Shown: positions 24,550 through 33,751, numbered from the stretch's first letter. The stretch is DNA of 49,926 bases from an uncultured Acetobacteraceae bacterium (GCA_937873175.1 CALMVT010000027.1:1-49926); one strand, 5' to 3'. Made by a program: numbers and translations. Notes: generated from the sequence alone by a model not told the origin.

Positions 24550-25407
24550 ATGCTCATGGATGGACTGCAAGGCTTGACACGCTACCCCCTGCCCCGGCGC
24601 AGCGTGATGATGACCGGGTTGATCAGCGGCTTCACGCTCGCGACCACCCGGGTGGAGGCGCAGGCGATCCATACCGATGCGGCCGGCCTTGTCGCCGGGG
24701 AAACCACGGTTCCGACCGACAAGGGCGACTTGCCGGCGTACTTCGCCCGACCGGACGGCTCCGGGCCGTTCCCGACCGTGCTGGTCATCGAGGAAATCTT
24801 CGGCGTCCACGAGTACATCAAGGACACCTGCCGGCGGTTAGCGAAGGCCGGATACCTCGCGGTGGCGCCGGAGTTGTATGCGCGGATTGGCGACCTGTCG
24901 AAGATGACCGACGTGAGCGCCATTGTCCGCGACGTGATCAGCAAGACGCCGGACGACCAACTCCTGCGGGATTTGGACGCGACGGCGACATGGGCAGCGG
25001 CCCACGGGGGCGATCCCAAGCGGTTGGTAGTGACTGGCTTCTGCCGCGGCGGCCGCAATACCTGGCTGTATGCGGCGCACAACCCCGCCTTGAGGGCCGC
25101 CGTGGCGTGGTATGGCCCCGTCGGCGGCACCCCGTCCAGCATTCAGCCGCGCAACGCGGCGGACGTCGCGACTGAACTCAAGGCGCCGTTGCTGGGCCTG
25201 TACGGCGGGCAGGACGCGGGCATTCCTGTGGCCGACCTGCAGGCCGCCGCCGCGAAGGCAGTCAGCGCGGGCAAGACCGTGCAGATCCATGTTTTCGACG
25301 ACGCCCCGCACGGCTTCCACGCCGATTACCGGCCGAGCTACCGCAAGGCTGATGCCGAAGCAGGCTGGCAGGAGATGCTGGGGTGGTTCAGCAAGAACCT
25401 CGCCTGA
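24550..25407 (+). CDS. Dienelactone hydrolase family protein, likely exported
   Basis: 285 residues, alpha/beta hydrolase of the DLH family. The catalytic triad is readable: nucleophile Cys in GFCRGG, Asp in YGGQDAGIP and His in DAPHGFHADY. The N-terminal 35 residues contain PRRSVMMTGLISGFTLATT, a double arginine ahead of a hydrophobic stretch that resembles a Tat signal, so export is likely. The physiological substrate is unknown. AAGGAAG precedes the ATG. It follows icd by 33 bases and is convergent with alaS. Confidence 0.9.
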   Translation: MLMDGLQGLTRYPLPRRSVMMTGLISGFTLATTRVEAQAIHTDAAGLVAGETTVPTDKGDLPAYFARPDGSGPFPTVLVIEEIFGVHEYIKDTCRRLAKAGYLAVAPELYARIGDLSKMTDVSAIVRDVISKTPDDQLLRDLDATATWAAAHGGDPKRLVVTGFCRGGRNTWLYAAHNPALRAAVAWYGPVGGTPSSIQPRNAADVATELKAPLLGLYGGQDAGIPVADLQAAAAKAVSAGKTVQIHVFDDAPHGFHADYRPSYRKADAEAGWQEMLGWFSKNLA

Positions 25408-25439
25408 CCAGCTTGGGCAGCGCCGCCGGGCGGTGCGGG

Positions 25440-28079
25440 CTAACCCGCCAGCATCGCCCGGATCGCGTCGAATGCGTCCGGAACCGCGTCGGCGTTCGGT
25501 CCGCCGGCTTGCGCCAGGTCGGGCCGGCCGCCGCCGCCGGTGCCTCCCAGGGTGCGGCTTGCAGCGCGCACCAGATCCACGGCGCTGAAGCGGGGCAGCA
25601 AGTCCGGCGACACCCAGACCACGAGGCTGGCTCGCTGGTCCGCCGTGGAGGCCGCGGCCACCACGCTGCTGCCGATCTGCGTGCCGATGGCCTCGGCCAT
25701 TCCCTTCAAGTCCCGCGGCGACACCTCGCCGAGGTTGCGCGCTGCAAAAGGCACATCGCCGATCGTCTCAACCGACGCAGCGGCGCCGCCGGTTGCGAGC
25801 TTTCGCTGCAGCTCAGCAATCTGCTGTTCGGACTTGCGGCGGTCCTCAATGAGCTGACCAACGCGGTCCACGACCTCGGCCGGGTTCGTGCGCAGCAGGT
25901 TGGCCACTTCGGACAGCCTGCGGTCGGCCTCGGCGACGGCAGCGAGGGCGGCATCGCCGGCCACCGCCTCAATGCGGCGTACCCCGGCGCTGACGGCGCC
26001 CTCTCCCACGATGCGGAACAGCCCGATGTCGCCGGTCCGCCGGACATGCGTGCCGCCGCACAATTCGACGGAGAACGCCTTCCCGCCCACCGCCGGGCCG
26101 CCCATCGACACGACGCGGACCTCATCGCCGTATTTCTCGCCGAACAACGCCATGGCGCCCTCGGCCACCGCAGTCTCTGGGGTCATCAGCCGCGTGGAAA
26201 CCTCGCTATTCTCGCGCACGCGCGCGTTGACCTCCGCCTCGACCAGGGCCAGATCGGCTCGGCTGATCGGCGTGGGCTGGCTGACATCGAAGCGCAGGCG
26301 GTCTGGGGCGTTCAGGCTCCCCTTCTGCGTCACGTGCGGACCCAGGCGCTCGCGAAGCGCGGCGTGCAGCAGGTGCGTCGCGCTGTGATGCGCCCGCACC
26401 GCGCCGCGGCGCGCATGATCGACCTCGGCGATGACCGAAGCGCCCAGCGTCGCCGTCCCGCTCTCGACGGTCCCGAATTGCACGAACAGGTCGCCGAGCT
26501 TCTTCTGCGTATCCTCGACGCGGATGCGCAGCCCACCCGGCCCGGTCATCACCCCGGCGTCGCCGACTTGGCCGCCGCTTTCCGCGTAGAATGGCGTCTG
26601 GTTCAGCACCACGGCAACCGCCTGCCCCGCCTCGGCCTGTTCCACCGCCGCGCCGTCGGCCACGAGCGCCACGATCTCCCCCTCGGAGCTCTCGGTGGTG
26701 TAGCCGAGGAACTCCGTGGCGCCCGTCTGCTCGCGCACGTCGAACCAGATGCGCTCGGTCGCGGCATCGCCCGACCCGGCCCATGCCGCGCGCGCCCGCG
26801 TCCGCTGTTCCTGCATCGCCACGTCGAACCCGGCCACATCCACGGTCCGCCCTTCCTCGCGCAACGCGTCCTGCGTGAGATCGAGCGGGAAGCCGAACGT
26901 GTCGTAAAGTTTGAAAGCGACATCGCCGGGCAGCGCGCCGCCTTCGCCGAGCCGCCGGGTTTCTTCCGACAGCAAGCCGAGGCCACGCTCAAGCATCGCC
27001 TTGAACCGGTCCTCCTCAAGCCGCATCGTTTCCACGATCAGCGGCTCGGCGCGCGGCAGTTCCGGATAGGCCGCGCCCATTTGACGGATCAGGGCGGGCA
27101 CGAGGCGGTGGAACATCGCTTCCTTGGTGCCCATCATGTGCAGATGGCGCATTGCACGGCGCATGATGCGGCGCAGGACGTAGCCGCGCCCATCCTTTGA
27201 TGGCAGCACGCCGTCGGCGATCATGAACGAAACGCTGCGCAGATGATCGGCCACGACGCGGTGGCTGGTCTGGAACGGCCCGTCCACCGCCTGCCCCGTG
27301 ACCTCCGCGCTGGCAATCACCAAGGCCCGCATCATGTCGATGTCGTAGTTGTTGTGCTTGCCCTGCATGACAGCGGCAAACCGCTCAAACCCCATGCCGG
27401 TGTCGATCGACGGGTGCGGCAGCGGCGTCCGGACACCGGGCGGCCCCTCCTCGAACTGCATGAACACGAGATTCCAAATCTCGATGAAGCGGTCGCCGTC
27501 CTCATCCGCGCTGCCGGGCGGCCCGCCGGGGATGTCCTCGCCATGGTCGAAGAAGATCTCCGAGCAGGGACCGCAGGGACCTGTGTCCCCCATGCGCCAG
27601 AAATTGTCGGCCGTGGCGATCCGCAGGATGCGGTGGTCAGGCAGCCCGGCGATCTTGCGCCACAGTTCGGCCGCCTGCTCGTCCTCCGAATACACTGTGA
27701 CCAGCAGCTTCTCCGGCTTGATGCCGAAATCCCGGGTCAGCAGGCTCCAGGCCAGTTCGATGGCGAGCGGCTTGAAGTAATCTCCGAAGCTGAAATTGCC
27801 CAGCATCTCGAAGAACGTGTGGTGCCGGGCCGTGTAGCCGACGTTGTCGAGGTCGTTGTGCTTGCCCCCGGCTCGCACGCATTTCTGCGCCGTCGTGGCC
27901 CGGACGTACGGGCGCTTCTCCTGTCCGGTGAAAACATTTTTGAACTGCACCATCCCGCTGTTGGTAAACAACAGGGTGGGATCGTTCAACGGCACAAGGG
28001 AACTGCTCGGCACCACCTGGTGGCCGTGCCGGGCGAAAAAATCGAGAAACGTTGCACGGATGTCGTTGCTGCTGACCAT
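25440..28079 (-). CDS. alaS: Alanyl-tRNA synthetase
   Basis: 879 residues, full length. Charges tRNA-Ala and edits mischarged Ser and Gly. The class II catalytic core is at the N-terminus ([46 protein letters not shown]). The editing domain has [10 protein letters not shown] near residue 563 and [15 protein letters not shown] near 672 as zinc ligands. The C-Ala domain ends with [13 protein letters not shown]. Although recA sits upstream on the same strand, DUF3072 and the deaminase intervene. Confidence 0.98.
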   Translation of the reverse strand: MVSSNDIRATFLDFFARHGHQVVPSSSLVPLNDPTLLFTNSGMVQFKNVFTGQEKRPYVRATTAQKCVRAGGKHNDLDNVGYTARHHTFFEMLGNFSFGDYFKPLAIELAWSLLTRDFGIKPEKLLVTVYSEDEQAAELWRKIAGLPDHRILRIATADNFWRMGDTGPCGPCSEIFFDHGEDIPGGPPGSADEDGDRFIEIWNLVFMQFEEGPPGVRTPLPHPSIDTGMGFERFAAVMQGKHNNYDIDMMRALVIASAEVTGQAVDGPFQTSHRVVADHLRSVSFMIADGVLPSKDGRGYVLRRIMRRAMRHLHMMGTKEAMFHRLVPALIRQMGAAYPELPRAEPLIVETMRLEEDRFKAMLERGLGLLSEETRRLGEGGALPGDVAFKLYDTFGFPLDLTQDALREEGRTVDVAGFDVAMQEQRTRARAAWAGSGDAATERIWFDVREQTGATEFLGYTTESSEGEIVALVADGAAVEQAEAGQAVAVVLNQTPFYAESGGQVGDAGVMTGPGGLRIRVEDTQKKLGDLFVQFGTVESGTATLGASVIAEVDHARRGAVRAHHSATHLLHAALRERLGPHVTQKGSLNAPDRLRFDVSQPTPISRADLALVEAEVNARVRENSEVSTRLMTPETAVAEGAMALFGEKYGDEVRVVSMGGPAVGGKAFSVELCGGTHVRRTGDIGLFRIVGEGAVSAGVRRIEAVAGDAALAAVAEADRRLSEVANLLRTNPAEVVDRVGQLIEDRRKSEQQIAELQRKLATGGAAASVETIGDVPFAARNLGEVSPRDLKGMAEAIGTQIGSSVVAAASTADQRASLVVWVSPDLLPRFSAVDLVRAASRTLGGTGGGGRPDLAQAGGPNADAVPDAFDAIRAMLAG

Positions 28080-28163
28080 GGCGGAGGCGGATCGTCCTAT
28101 GAGGATACGTTCCAGTCCCTACCCCAGGCAGCGTGCGCTGTCATCCGCGCGACGGCCAGAAGG

Positions 28164-28397
28164 TCAGTGGTTCTTGCCGCGTCCAGTTTTCTGCTGCAGT
28201 TCGTCGATTTTCAACGAGGCGTCAGCCTTGTTCAAAGAAGGGTCGAACTCTTCCCCGGCCTCTTCGCAAAGCGTCTTGAGGTAGCTTGCCTGCGCCCCCG
28301 TCATCGTCTCGTTGCCGGTTGTCCAGTCATGCGGGTCCTTCTCGACGTTCGACGGCGTTGCCTGATCGTCCGGTCCAGCTTTTGGGTTCGTGCTCAT
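28164..28397 (-). CDS. DUF3072 family protein
   Basis: 77 residues containing the DUF3072 core: DPHDWTTGNETMTGAQASYL, then KTLCEEAGEEFDPSLNKADA and SLKIDELQQKTGRG. The family is common in proteobacteria and actinobacteria, is small and hydrophilic, and has no known function. GAGG precedes the ATG. It lies between the deaminase gene and alaS on the same strand, with short gaps of 35 and 84 bases. Confidence 0.88.
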   Translation of the reverse strand: MSTNPKAGPDDQATPSNVEKDPHDWTTGNETMTGAQASYLKTLCEEAGEEFDPSLNKADASLKIDELQQKTGRGKNH

Positions 28398-28432
28398 GAT
28401 TGCCTCAACGTTGAAAGTTCACAAATGTTCCA

Positions 28433-28882
28433 TCAGCGCTGATACGGCAATGGCAGCAAGGTGCTGACCGGCACCTTCTGCAGGCCGGACGCAGTGCTGA
28501 TGATGACGAGCGCCGCGGCGTCGTAGTCGGTCAGGTTCTCGCGGCACGCGCCGCACGGCGACACCACCGCGATTTCCTGGACCAATTCTTCCGGCTTGGG
28601 ATGCCGGACAGCCACGGCGCACTCAATGGTGCCGTCCCCGTCCATCACCGCGCGGCCCAGCGCGATGGCCTCCGCGCAGATCGAGAGCCGCCCAACCGTG
28701 GCACCCAGGTGCACGCCCGTCCATATCCGCCCGTCCCGGCTGCGCAGCGCGGCGCCGACCGTGTGCCAGAACGGACGGTAATGCCGCAGCAGCACGGTCC
28801 GGGCGGCCTCGACGAGTTGGTGGTCCGCCACCGTCAACGGCAAGGCAGCGAGCGGACCCGGCAGCGGCGGGTGGTCCGGCAA
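28433..28882 (-). CDS. Cytidine deaminase-like protein resembling blasticidin-S deaminase (Bsr)
   Basis: About 149 residues from a TTG one base after the recA stop; a GTG at 28831 would give 132 residues, and the choice is open. Zinc-deaminase motifs are C69-A-E71 (ICAEAIALG) and PCGAC with Cys110 and Cys113. From memory, the alignment with Bsr of Bacillus cereus is unusually close across the whole protein: VHLGATVGRLSICAEAIA, CAVAVRHPKPEE, VVSPCGACRENLTDY and the ending LLPLPYQR all have counterparts. It could deaminate cytidine, blasticidin S or a related nucleoside. The gene abuts recA and may share its SOS-controlled transcript. Confidence 0.85.
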   Translation of the reverse strand: MPDHPPLPGPLAALPLTVADHQLVEAARTVLLRHYRPFWHTVGAALRSRDGRIWTGVHLGATVGRLSICAEAIALGRAVMDGDGTIECAVAVRHPKPEELVQEIAVVSPCGACRENLTDYDAAALVIISTASGLQKVPVSTLLPLPYQR

Positions 28883-28883
28883 T

Positions 28884-29924
28884 CTAGTCGGCCGCCTCCG
28901 CGTCGTCGCCCTCCTCCGGCGGGGCCAGCATCGTGTTCGCCACGACGCCAGATTGGTCGCGCACCCGCTTCTCGATCGCCTCCGACATGTCCTTATGGTC
29001 GCGCAAGTACTGCTTGGCGTTTTCGCGGCCCTGGCCGATGCGGGTGCTGTCGTAGCTGAACCAGGCACCCGACTTTTCCACGACGCCCGCCTTCACGCCG
29101 AGGTCGATCAGCTCGCCGACCTTGCTCACGCCCTCGCCATACATGATGTCGAACTCAACCTGCCGGAACGGCGGGGCCAGCTTGTTCTTGACCACCTTGA
29201 CCCGGGTCTGGTTGCCGACAACCTCCTCGCGGTCCTTGATCTGGCCGATGCGCCGGATCTCCATGCGGATCGAGGCGTAGAACTTGAGCGCGTTGCCGCC
29301 CGTGGTCGTCTCGGGGTTGCCGAACATCACGCCGATCTTGAGCCGGATCTGGTTCAGGAAGATCAACATGGTGTGCGACTTGGCGACGCTGCCGGTCAGC
29401 TTGCGCAGGGCCTGGCTCATCAGCCGGGCGTGCAGGCCGACATGGGCGTCCCCCATCTCGCCCTCGAGCTCGGCGCGCGGCACGAGGGCGGCCACGCTGT
29501 CCACCACCACGATATCAACCGCGCCGGACCGCACCAGCGTGTCGCAGATCTCAAGCGCCTGCTCGCCGCCGTCGGGCTGGCTCAGCAAAAGGTTGTCGAC
29601 ATCGACGCCGAGCTTGCGGGCATAAACCGGATCGAGCGCATGCTCCGCGTCGATGAACGCGCAGGTGCCGCCGCGCTTCTGCGCTTCCGCCACCGCGTGG
29701 AGCGCAAGGGTGGTTTTGCCCGAGCTTTCCGGGCCGTAGATCTCGACCACCCGGCCCCGCGGCAACCCGCCGATGCCAAGCGCCAAGTCCAGGCCCAGCG
29801 AACCGGATGGGATGGTCTCGATCGCTTGGTCGCCGGCCTTGGCGCCCATCCGCATGATCGAGCCCTTGCCGAATGCCCGCTCAATCTGCGTCAAGGCCGC
29901 ATCGAGCGCTTTGTTCTTGTCCAT
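28884..29924 (-). CDS. recA: Recombinase RecA
   Basis: 346 residues. Strand-exchange ATPase and co-protease for LexA. Walker A is [10 protein letters not shown] (Lys70), Walker B lies in [20 protein letters not shown], and loop L2 contains [18 protein letters not shown]. The acidic tail is [10 protein letters not shown]. The ATG at 29924 is preceded by AAGGA at a 7-base spacing; a longer frame upstream runs into the promoter region. A promoter and LexA box lie 106-149 bases upstream. Confidence 0.98.
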   Translation of the reverse strand: MDKNKALDAALTQIERAFGKGSIMRMGAKAGDQAIETIPSGSLGLDLALGIGGLPRGRVVEIYGPESSGKTTLALHAVAEAQKRGGTCAFIDAEHALDPVYARKLGVDVDNLLLSQPDGGEQALEICDTLVRSGAVDIVVVDSVAALVPRAELEGEMGDAHVGLHARLMSQALRKLTGSVAKSHTMLIFLNQIRLKIGVMFGNPETTTGGNALKFYASIRMEIRRIGQIKDREEVVGNQTRVKVVKNKLAPPFRQVEFDIMYGEGVSKVGELIDLGVKAGVVEKSGAWFSYDSTRIGQGRENAKQYLRDHKDMSEAIEKRVRDQSGVVANTMLAPPEEGDDAEAAD

Positions 29925-30029
29925 GTTTGATCCTTGTTCCGCCCGTTCGCACGGCCCCATTCGCCCGGCACAGTGTCACACCAGCAAACGAAACCGCAAC
30001 TATCCGCTGAGCTTCCCTCAAGAGAGTCA

Positions 30030-30058
30030 GAGATAGGCGGCACAAGGCCTGGATGCAA
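30030..30058 (-). promoter_or_regulatory. recA promoter
   Basis: Read on the minus strand, TTGCAT (30058 to 30053) and TATCTC (30035 to 30030) are separated by 17 bases, a good housekeeping promoter. The LexA box GTTC-N7-GTTC directly abuts the upstream hexamer. The leader to the recA ATG would be about 100 bases. Confidence 0.65.
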
Positions 30059-30073
30059 GAACAAAATGTGAAC
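30059..30073 (-). promoter_or_regulatory. LexA (SOS) box of recA
   Basis: GAACAAAATGTGAAC on the plus strand, equal to GTTC-N7-GTTC read toward recA, is an exact match to the alphaproteobacterial LexA site. It touches the -35 hexamer of the recA promoter and ends two bases before the flhB stop codon, so it lies wholly between flhB and recA. Confidence 0.85.
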
Positions 30074-30074
30074 T

Positions 30075-31130
30075 TCAGGAACGGCCCCGGGCTTGACCGC
30101 GCAGCCGCCAGACATAGGCGATGATCTCCGCGACCGCTTGAAAATGCTCGGCCGGCACCTCGGCTTCCACGTCCAAAGTGTGCAGCGCCCGGGCCAGCGG
30201 GGGATTGGCCACCAAGGGCACCCCGTGCTCCGTTGCCAGCGCACGGATTCGCGCGGCGACCTCGTCCATGCCCTTCGCCACTACGCGCGGCGCGGACTGC
30301 TTGCTGCGGTCGTAGGCGAGCGCGACCGCGTAGTGGGTCGGGTTGGTGACCACCACGGTCGCCGCAGGAACCGCCGCCATCATGCGCTTGCGGGAGCGGG
30401 CCAGGCGCATCTGGCGCAGCTTGGCCTTGAGGTGCGGGTCGCCCTCGCTGTCCCGGTGCTCCTCCTTGATCTCCTGCGCGGTCATCCGCATGCGCTTGGC
30501 GAAGCGGAAGCGGACCCAGCCCACGTCGAGCAAGGTGATGCCTGCCTGGCAGGCAAGGACCAGCACGCAAAGATGGATCAAGTCGCGGGTCAAGCGGTCC
30601 ATCAGGCGCTCGGGCGGCCACATCACCGAGGCGGTGACGCCGGGCAAGGCGTCCGCCAAGGCGCGCCACGCTGCCCAGGCGAGGACGCCGATCTTGGCCA
30701 GGGCCTTCAGGGCCTCAACCAGGTTGTTCATGCCGAACACGCGCGACAGGCCGCGCTTCGGGCTGAGCCGGGACAGGTCCGGGGCCAATGCCTTGCCGTG
30801 CACCAGGCCGCCAGTTTGCAGCAGGACCGACGCCGCACCCGCCACCAATATGGCGCCGACCAACGGCCCGGCGGTCGTCAGCAGCGCCCAGCCGGCATTC
30901 CGCAGGGCTGTCCCGGGCGCCGCGTCCATGGCCAGCATGCGGACCAGCCGCGTCGAAAGGCTGCGGGTCAGCCCGGGTCCGGTCATCACCAGCATCAGGG
31001 TCGCGGCCCCCAGCCCGGCGAGGACGGGCAGCTCCCGCGACAGCGGCGTTTCGCCTGACTCCCGGGCACGCCGAAGCCGAGTTTCAGTGGCCGGCTTGTC
31101 GCGGTCTTCGGCTTCCGCCCCTTCCGCCAC
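30075..31130 (-). CDS. flhB: Flagellar export apparatus protein FlhB
   Basis: 351 residues. Inner-membrane gate and substrate-specificity switch of the flagellar type III export apparatus. Four membrane helices lie in the N-terminal two thirds, and the cytoplasmic domain has the autocleavage motif NPTH with Asn263-Pro264 (VVTNPTHYAVALAYDR). The N-terminus (DKPATETRLRRARESGETP) is family-typical. It is the last gene of the minus-strand flagellar run, 15 bases after fliR. Confidence 0.96.
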   Translation of the reverse strand: MAEGAEAEDRDKPATETRLRRARESGETPLSRELPVLAGLGAATLMLVMTGPGLTRSLSTRLVRMLAMDAAPGTALRNAGWALLTTAGPLVGAILVAGAASVLLQTGGLVHGKALAPDLSRLSPKRGLSRVFGMNNLVEALKALAKIGVLAWAAWRALADALPGVTASVMWPPERLMDRLTRDLIHLCVLVLACQAGITLLDVGWVRFRFAKRMRMTAQEIKEEHRDSEGDPHLKAKLRQMRLARSRKRMMAAVPAATVVVTNPTHYAVALAYDRSKQSAPRVVAKGMDEVAARIRALATEHGVPLVANPPLARALHTLDVEAEVPAEHFQAVAEIIAYVWRLRGQARGRS

Positions 31131-31145
31131 GGCGCGACTCCAGCC

Positions 31146-31919
31146 TTACAAGCCGGGCAAACCGGACCATGCGGTGTGCACCGCCTCGGTCCAAGCGCCC
31201 AGGATGTGCGACGCCAGAACGCCTAGCAGCACGATCCCGCCCAGGATCTGCCCTGGCGTGGCCGCGGTGTAGACCTGCAACTGCGGCACCAGGCGGGCCA
31301 GCAGGCCCATTGCCACCTGAAACACCAGCCCCGCCAGCAGGAACGGCGCCGAAAGCCGGAGTGCCAGGCCGAAGCAGGCCATCAGCGCACCCGTGACGCT
31401 CTCGGCCAGCGGCCCCGCCGGCAGGGCGGAACCGGGCGGCACAAGCTGGTAGCTTCCGGCCAGCGCGGTGAGCGGCAGGGCGTAAAGCCCGGTTGAGAGG
31501 ATCACAACAGGCGCCACTATGCCGAACAGCCGGGACATGGCCGCGGATTGGCCACCCAACGCCGGGTCTTGCTGCACGACGCTCGACAGGCCGAGCATGT
31601 AGGACACCACCGCCCCTGCCATGCCGAGCGCCATCGCCGGCAGCCGGGCCATCCAACCGAGCAGGGCGCCGACCAATAACTCGGTCGCGACCATCGCGGC
31701 CCCGCCCAGGCCGACCTCGGGCACCGCGGGTATCAACGCCGCGACGGCCGGAACCAGGAGCACAGTGATCGCCAGCGTCAGCCCCGCACGAACGGTGGGC
31801 GGCGGCTCGGCCTCTCCCAGGCCCGGCAGCAGCATCACTGTCATGCCGGTGCGGGACAGCACGAGGGCGAAGGCAAACGCCCAACCCGGCAGCGCCGCCA
31901 GCAGCGCCGCGTCATCCAA
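31146..31919 (-). CDS. fliR: Flagellar export apparatus protein FliR
   Basis: 257 residues, strongly hydrophobic with about six membrane helices. FliR packs with FliP and FliQ to form the export gate core. The middle segment, EVGLGGAAMVATELLVGALLG, and the C-terminal APFLLAGLVFQVAMGLLARL are typical. It lies between fliQ (27-base gap) and flhB on the same strand. Confidence 0.95.
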   Translation of the reverse strand: MDDAALLAALPGWAFAFALVLSRTGMTVMLLPGLGEAEPPPTVRAGLTLAITVLLVPAVAALIPAVPEVGLGGAAMVATELLVGALLGWMARLPAMALGMAGAVVSYMLGLSSVVQQDPALGGQSAAMSRLFGIVAPVVILSTGLYALPLTALAGSYQLVPPGSALPAGPLAESVTGALMACFGLALRLSAPFLLAGLVFQVAMGLLARLVPQLQVYTAATPGQILGGIVLLGVLASHILGAWTEAVHTAWSGLPGL

Positions 31920-31946
31920 CGCCCCACCTCCATGGGACGGGGGCGG

Positions 31947-32219
31947 TCACTGACCGCCGACGACGATCAGGCGGTCCATCAGCACATGGGTGTAGTCCGC
32001 CAGGCTGGAGGCCATGAACGGCCCAAGCAGCGCCAACGCGCCGCCCAGCACCAGCAGCTTCGGCAGGAACACAAGGGTGGCCTCGTTGATCTGCGTGACC
32101 GCCTGGATCAGCGACACCACCAGCCCGACCGCGAGCGCCGCGACCAGCAACGGGCCGCCAAGCTTCAGCACGATCCACAGTGTTTCCCGGAGGGACGCTG
32201 CGATCTCGACGTCATCCAT
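31947..32219 (-). CDS. fliQ: Flagellar export apparatus protein FliQ
   Basis: 90 residues with two membrane helices: LWIVLKLGGPLLVAALAVGL, VVSLIQAVTQINEATLVFLP and the second helix ending in FMASSLADYTHVLMDRL. QAVTQINEATL is the family signature. FliQ is a small subunit of the export gate. One base separates it from the fliE stop. Confidence 0.96.
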   Translation of the reverse strand: MDDVEIAASLRETLWIVLKLGGPLLVAALAVGLVVSLIQAVTQINEATLVFLPKLLVLGGALALLGPFMASSLADYTHVLMDRLIVVGGQ

Positions 32220-32220
32220 G

Positions 32221-32535
32221 TCAGATCGGCATCCGCATCACGTCCTGATACGCCTGCACGACACGGTCGCGGATGGTGACGGCGGATTGCAGCGCCAGCT
32301 CCGCGCGGGACACGGCCGTAACCACTTCCGTCAGGTTGCCGCCCCCGGCGATGGCCTGCATCGACTGCGCGTCCGCCTGGTGCCCGGCATCGACAACGGA
32401 GCCGAGCGCCCGGGTCAGCATGTCGCCGAAGCCCGACGCCGCCGGCCCACCCTCCCCCGATCCGGCGCCGTTCTGCACACGCGCATACGCGCCGGCGGCG
32501 CCGGCTGGGGTGACGGTGAGGACCGGGACCGTCAT
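32221..32535 (-). CDS. fliE: Flagellar hook-basal body protein FliE
   Basis: 104 residues. FliE joins the MS ring and export gate to the proximal rod. The C-terminal half is typical: ADAQSMQAIAGGGNLTEVVT followed by AELALQSAVTIRDRVVQAYQ and MRMPI at the end. The start codon overlaps the flgC stop by four bases, indicating coupled translation. Confidence 0.94.
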   Translation of the reverse strand: MTVPVLTVTPAGAAGAYARVQNGAGSGEGGPAASGFGDMLTRALGSVVDAGHQADAQSMQAIAGGGNLTEVVTAVSRAELALQSAVTIRDRVVQAYQDVMRMPI

Positions 32536-32939
32536 TTCAGCATCTCGATCGTGCGTGTCAGCATCGACCGGGTCACCTCCATCACGTTCATATTCGCGCT
32601 GTAACCGCGCTGCGCTTCGCGCATGTCCATGACCTCGATGAAGCTGTTGACGTTGGGCGTGCGGACATAGCCCTTCGCGTCAGCTGCCGGGTGAGACGGG
32701 TCGAAGCGCGTGGGCAGCTCGCCTTGGTCCGGTGCGATGGTTTTGACGCGGACGGTTGTGGCGCCCAGCGCCGCATCCATCCGATTCTCGAACGAGATCA
32801 CCTTGCGGCGGTATGGCTCCGCGCCGGGCGTGGAGCCGGTGGTGTCTTGGTTGGCCAGGTTTTCGGCAATGGTGCGCAGGCGGGCCGTTTGCACGTCCAT
32901 GCCGCGGGCCGAGATGGTGAGCGCTTTGGTGATGTCCAT
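32532..32939 (-). CDS. flgC: Flagellar proximal rod protein FlgC
   Basis: 135 residues. Proximal rod subunit of the basal body. The N-terminus has the rod/hook signature ISARGMDVQTARLRTIAENLANQDT, here spanning about residues 8-33, and the C-terminus has the paired helix MRGxxxxYSANMNVMEVTRSML (DMREAQRGYSANMNV). It lies five bases after flgB. Confidence 0.95.
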   Translation of the reverse strand: MDITKALTISARGMDVQTARLRTIAENLANQDTTGSTPGAEPYRRKVISFENRMDAALGATTVRVKTIAPDQGELPTRFDPSHPAADAKGYVRTPNVNSFIEVMDMREAQRGYSANMNVMEVTRSMLTRTIEMLK

Positions 32940-32944
32940 GGCTG

Positions 32945-33349
32945 CTACCCCGCCCGGCCCATGGCTGTTCGGAACATGCTCTGGTACTTGCGATACAGGT
33001 TCGCCACCAGTTCCTGCGTGCTGGACGTGTCGGCCACTTTGGTCAACTGATCCTCCATCGCAACGCCGTTGCCGTCCGGCGAACGTTCTCGCGGCCGAAG
33101 CGTCTGGCCGGAGTGCAGGGTGCTGGTTATGGCGATGTGCTTGGGGTCGGTTCGCGCCAGCGCCGCGGCCGGGTCGGCGTGCGCCAGGGCCTTGGCGAAG
33201 GGCGCCAGGTCCCGTGGCTGGTAGCCGGGCGTGTTGGCGTTGGCCACGTTCTGCGCAAGCAGCTCCTGCCGTCGCCCCACCCAGGCAAGGCGCTGCTCCG
33301 CCAAGCGGAACAAGCCGATATCGGCGGAGCCTACTCCGTTCGGGTCCAT
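32945..33349 (-). CDS. flgB: Flagellar proximal rod protein FlgB
   Basis: 134 residues. Proximal rod subunit, first gene of the minus-strand flagellar operon flgB-flgC-fliE-fliQ-fliR-flhB. Key segments are RRQELLAQNVANANTPGYQ near residue 25 and the C-terminal QELVANLYRKYQSMFRTAMG. The ATG at 33349 is chosen because it gives the canonical MDPNGVGSADIGLFRLAEQR beginning and has GGGGGA upstream; the frame stays open further but with no family match. Confidence 0.94.
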   Translation of the reverse strand: MDPNGVGSADIGLFRLAEQRLAWVGRRQELLAQNVANANTPGYQPRDLAPFAKALAHADPAAALARTDPKHIAITSTLHSGQTLRPRERSPDGNGVAMEDQLTKVADTSSTQELVANLYRKYQSMFRTAMGRAG

Positions 33350-33392
33350 TACATTCCCCCTGGTTGCCCGCGAGCAGGATGCACGAGTTTGG

Positions 33393-33437
33393 TTAACAGG
33401 ACCTTTAAGCGAATTTGAAACGAATTGGTAACCAATT
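33393..33437. promoter_or_regulatory. Divergent flagellar control region with palindrome and CtrA-like site
   Basis: Between flgB and the small gene preceding fliO. AATTGGT-A-ACCAATT at 33423-33437 is a perfect 15-bp palindrome in an AT-rich patch. TTAA at 33393-33396 and TTAA at 33405-33408 are spaced by 8 bases, one more than the TTAA-N7-TTAA consensus of CtrA, which controls flagellar genes in many alphaproteobacteria. No -35/-10 pair is convincing. Function is inferred from position. Confidence 0.45.
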
Positions 33438-33454
33438 ATTGTCATGCTGCGGGA

Positions 33455-33751
33455 ATGATGAACCTGTCTGTTTCCCATGATCCGGAACTCTGGCCACAGC
33501 CTGTTCACGATGCCGCGGGCGAGCTGGCGAGCCTGTCAAAAACTTTGCACGACACGGTGAACCTCGCCGCGGGCCTGGCCGCGGGCGGGCGCCGGGTTGA
33601 CGTGACTGGGCTTGAGCGGTCGGTGGGACTGCTCTGCGCGAAGGCGCTCGACCTGCCCCCGCGCGAAGGCCGCGCCGCATGCGCCTTGCTTTTTTCATTG
33701 CTTGGTCGGATTGATGCGTTGGGCGTGGCGCTCCGAACCGCGGGCCCGTAG
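33455..33751 (+). CDS. Small helical protein of unknown function in flagellar operon
   Basis: 98 residues starting MMNLSVSHDPELWPQPVHDA. The rest is alanine/leucine-rich and probably two or three helices (ELASLSKTLHDTVNLAAGLA, GLERSVGLLCAKALDLPP, ACALLFSLLGRIDALGVAL). No signal peptide or membrane segment is obvious. I do not recognise the family. GCGGGA lies just before the ATG. It is the first gene of the plus-strand unit with fliO and fliP, so a role in flagellar assembly or its regulation is likely from context alone. Confidence 0.65.
   Translation: MMNLSVSHDPELWPQPVHDAAGELASLSKTLHDTVNLAAGLAAGGRRVDVTGLERSVGLLCAKALDLPPREGRAACALLFSLLGRIDALGVALRTAGP

Noticed and set aside
28883-29068. N-terminal extension of the deaminase into recA
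   Set aside because: Would overlap recA by about 60 codons with no family match; starts after the recA stop give the normal length.
29938-29950. GTTC-N5-GTTC resembling a second LexA box nearer to recA
   Set aside because: The spacing is 5, not 7; the exact site at 30059-30073 next to the promoter is far better.
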